A stretch of DNA of 5,339 bases from SZUA-430 sp044375275. Lineage in GTDB: Bacteria; Pseudomonadota; Alphaproteobacteria; Micropepsales; Micropepsaceae. The notes under the pieces were generated by a model, which was not told where the DNA came from, searched no databases, and was given only the letters and a program-made list of their open reading frames with translations. This document shows, in pieces, positions 4,719 through 5,339 of this stretch. The translations under genes and the position numbers were made by a program. Positions within the stretch are counted from its first letter, which is position 1; every line of letters begins with the position of its first letter. The DNA lies in assembly GCA_044375275.1 (NCBI GenBank), contig JBILMZ010000230.1, forward strand, positions 1 to 5,339, given 5' to 3'.

Positions 4719-5333
4719 ATGGCATCCAATCGCGCACTCGACCTGATCGCCGGAGAAGTTCCGCATGGCTCGGTGATCATCGAGGGTGGCGCGGGGCTCT
4801 ATATGGAAGTGACCGACACCTCGGACATGTCGCAATGGATGCAAGTCTCGCCCGCGACGCAGGCGGATTACGATGGTCTCGTTGTGAGTTCACCCCTGCG
4901 CAAGACGGGGATTGCCAAGGCGTCCATGGATTGCGCAGCCTTCGTGACATCGCCTGACCAGTCCCGTGTCGCGGAGCGCACGATAGACGGGCGCCGCTTC
5001 ATCCACGTTGCAACACCAACAGCCTTCACGCCATCATCCGTCAAAGGCGGACCCGCGGACGTGCTCGTCAACAAGCGTCACGTGATCGGCTTTGATGCCG
5101 GTCGAGATGTCGCAATCCTGACCAATGCAGACGGACATTTTGTCGAATTGGTCGGCTCGAGCAGCACGGATGAAGGACGCATCCTTCCGCCGGGCTGCAC
5201 CTTGAGCCATATCACGCTCAAGAAGCCATGGATCGTACACTTGCCGACACCCACAAAGACCTGGTTCTGGCTGGGAAAAGATGTCCGCAGCTTCCAGGGG
5301 CCGGTTACGCTTCCAGTTCAAGACTCTCTCTGA
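4719..5333 (+). CDS. Hypothetical protein, family not recognised
   Basis: This is a 204-residue protein from the ATG at 4719, which has a good ribosome site. A start at GTG 4638 would add 27 residues, including an amphipathic-looking stretch (K-I-F-Q-A-L-Q-D-A-F). I do not recognise the family. The visible pattern is short alternating hydrophobic strands with glycine turns: S-V-I-I-E-G-G-A-G near 18-26, a middle region with G-R-R-F-I-H-V-A near 91-98, D-V-A-I-L-T near 130-135 and F-V-E-L-V near 141-145. The C-terminal part is the most family-like: ILPPGC at 155-160, K-K-P-W-I-V-H-L-P-T-P-T near 168-179, TWFWLG at 181-186 and SFQGPVTLP at 191-199. This suggests a compact beta-rich, possibly barrel-like fold, but that is inference. 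No signal peptide, transmembrane helix or obvious catalytic triad is seen. It diverges from the dehalogenase across 216 bases and ends six bases before the window edge. Confidence 0.75.
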   Translation: MASNRALDLIAGEVPHGSVIIEGGAGLYMEVTDTSDMSQWMQVSPATQADYDGLVVSSPLRKTGIAKASMDCAAFVTSPDQSRVAERTIDGRRFIHVATPTAFTPSSVKGGPADVLVNKRHVIGFDAGRDVAILTNADGHFVELVGSSSTDEGRILPPGCTLSHITLKKPWIVHLPTPTKTWFWLGKDVRSFQGPVTLPVQDSL

Positions 5334-5339
5334 ACCGCC

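Overview
The window is GC-rich bacterial DNA with five credible protein genes. The dispersed palindromic repeats built on a GTCATCCCGG core, the general gene style and the near-consensus TTGACA promoters suggest an alphaproteobacterium. That placement is inference; no rRNA or other taxonomic marker is present.

Layout. Positions 1-115 hold one end of a dispersed repeat and then a compact regulatory region, with a TTGACA -35 box and a perfect 14-bp palindrome. Positions 116-2981 are a tight three-gene operon on the + strand. It encodes a TetR-family repressor, a berberine-bridge-type (VAO/PCMH) FAD-linked oxidoreductase, and a homologue of the zinc C-C hydrolase PhlG (2,4-diacetylphloroglucinol hydrolase family). 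Both gene junctions are 4-bp ATGA overlaps. Positions 2982-3539 are a 558-bp gene-free stretch between convergent genes, packed with hairpins: two copies of a two-hairpin module, a nested palindromic element, and a pair of inverted repeats that look like the ends of a small mobile-element relic. Positions 3540-4502 (- strand) encode a haloalkane dehalogenase of the DhlA/DhmA type (subfamily HLD-I) with the whole catalytic pentad present. Divergent from it, starting at 4719 (or possibly 4638), is an unrecognised 204-residue protein that ends just before the window edge.

How the genes may work together. The TetR protein probably senses an aromatic or polyketide-like ligand and represses its own operon through the palindrome lying over the promoter. 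The flavoprotein and the PhlG-like hydrolase would then act in sequence: oxidation of a phenolic or alcohol substrate, then hydrolytic C-C cleavage of an acyl side chain. The substrate is not readable from sequence. The dehalogenase unit is separated from the operon by the repeats, has its own signals and appears lower in GC, so a shared pathway is not shown. Both halves would suit a catabolic or detoxifying accessory region.
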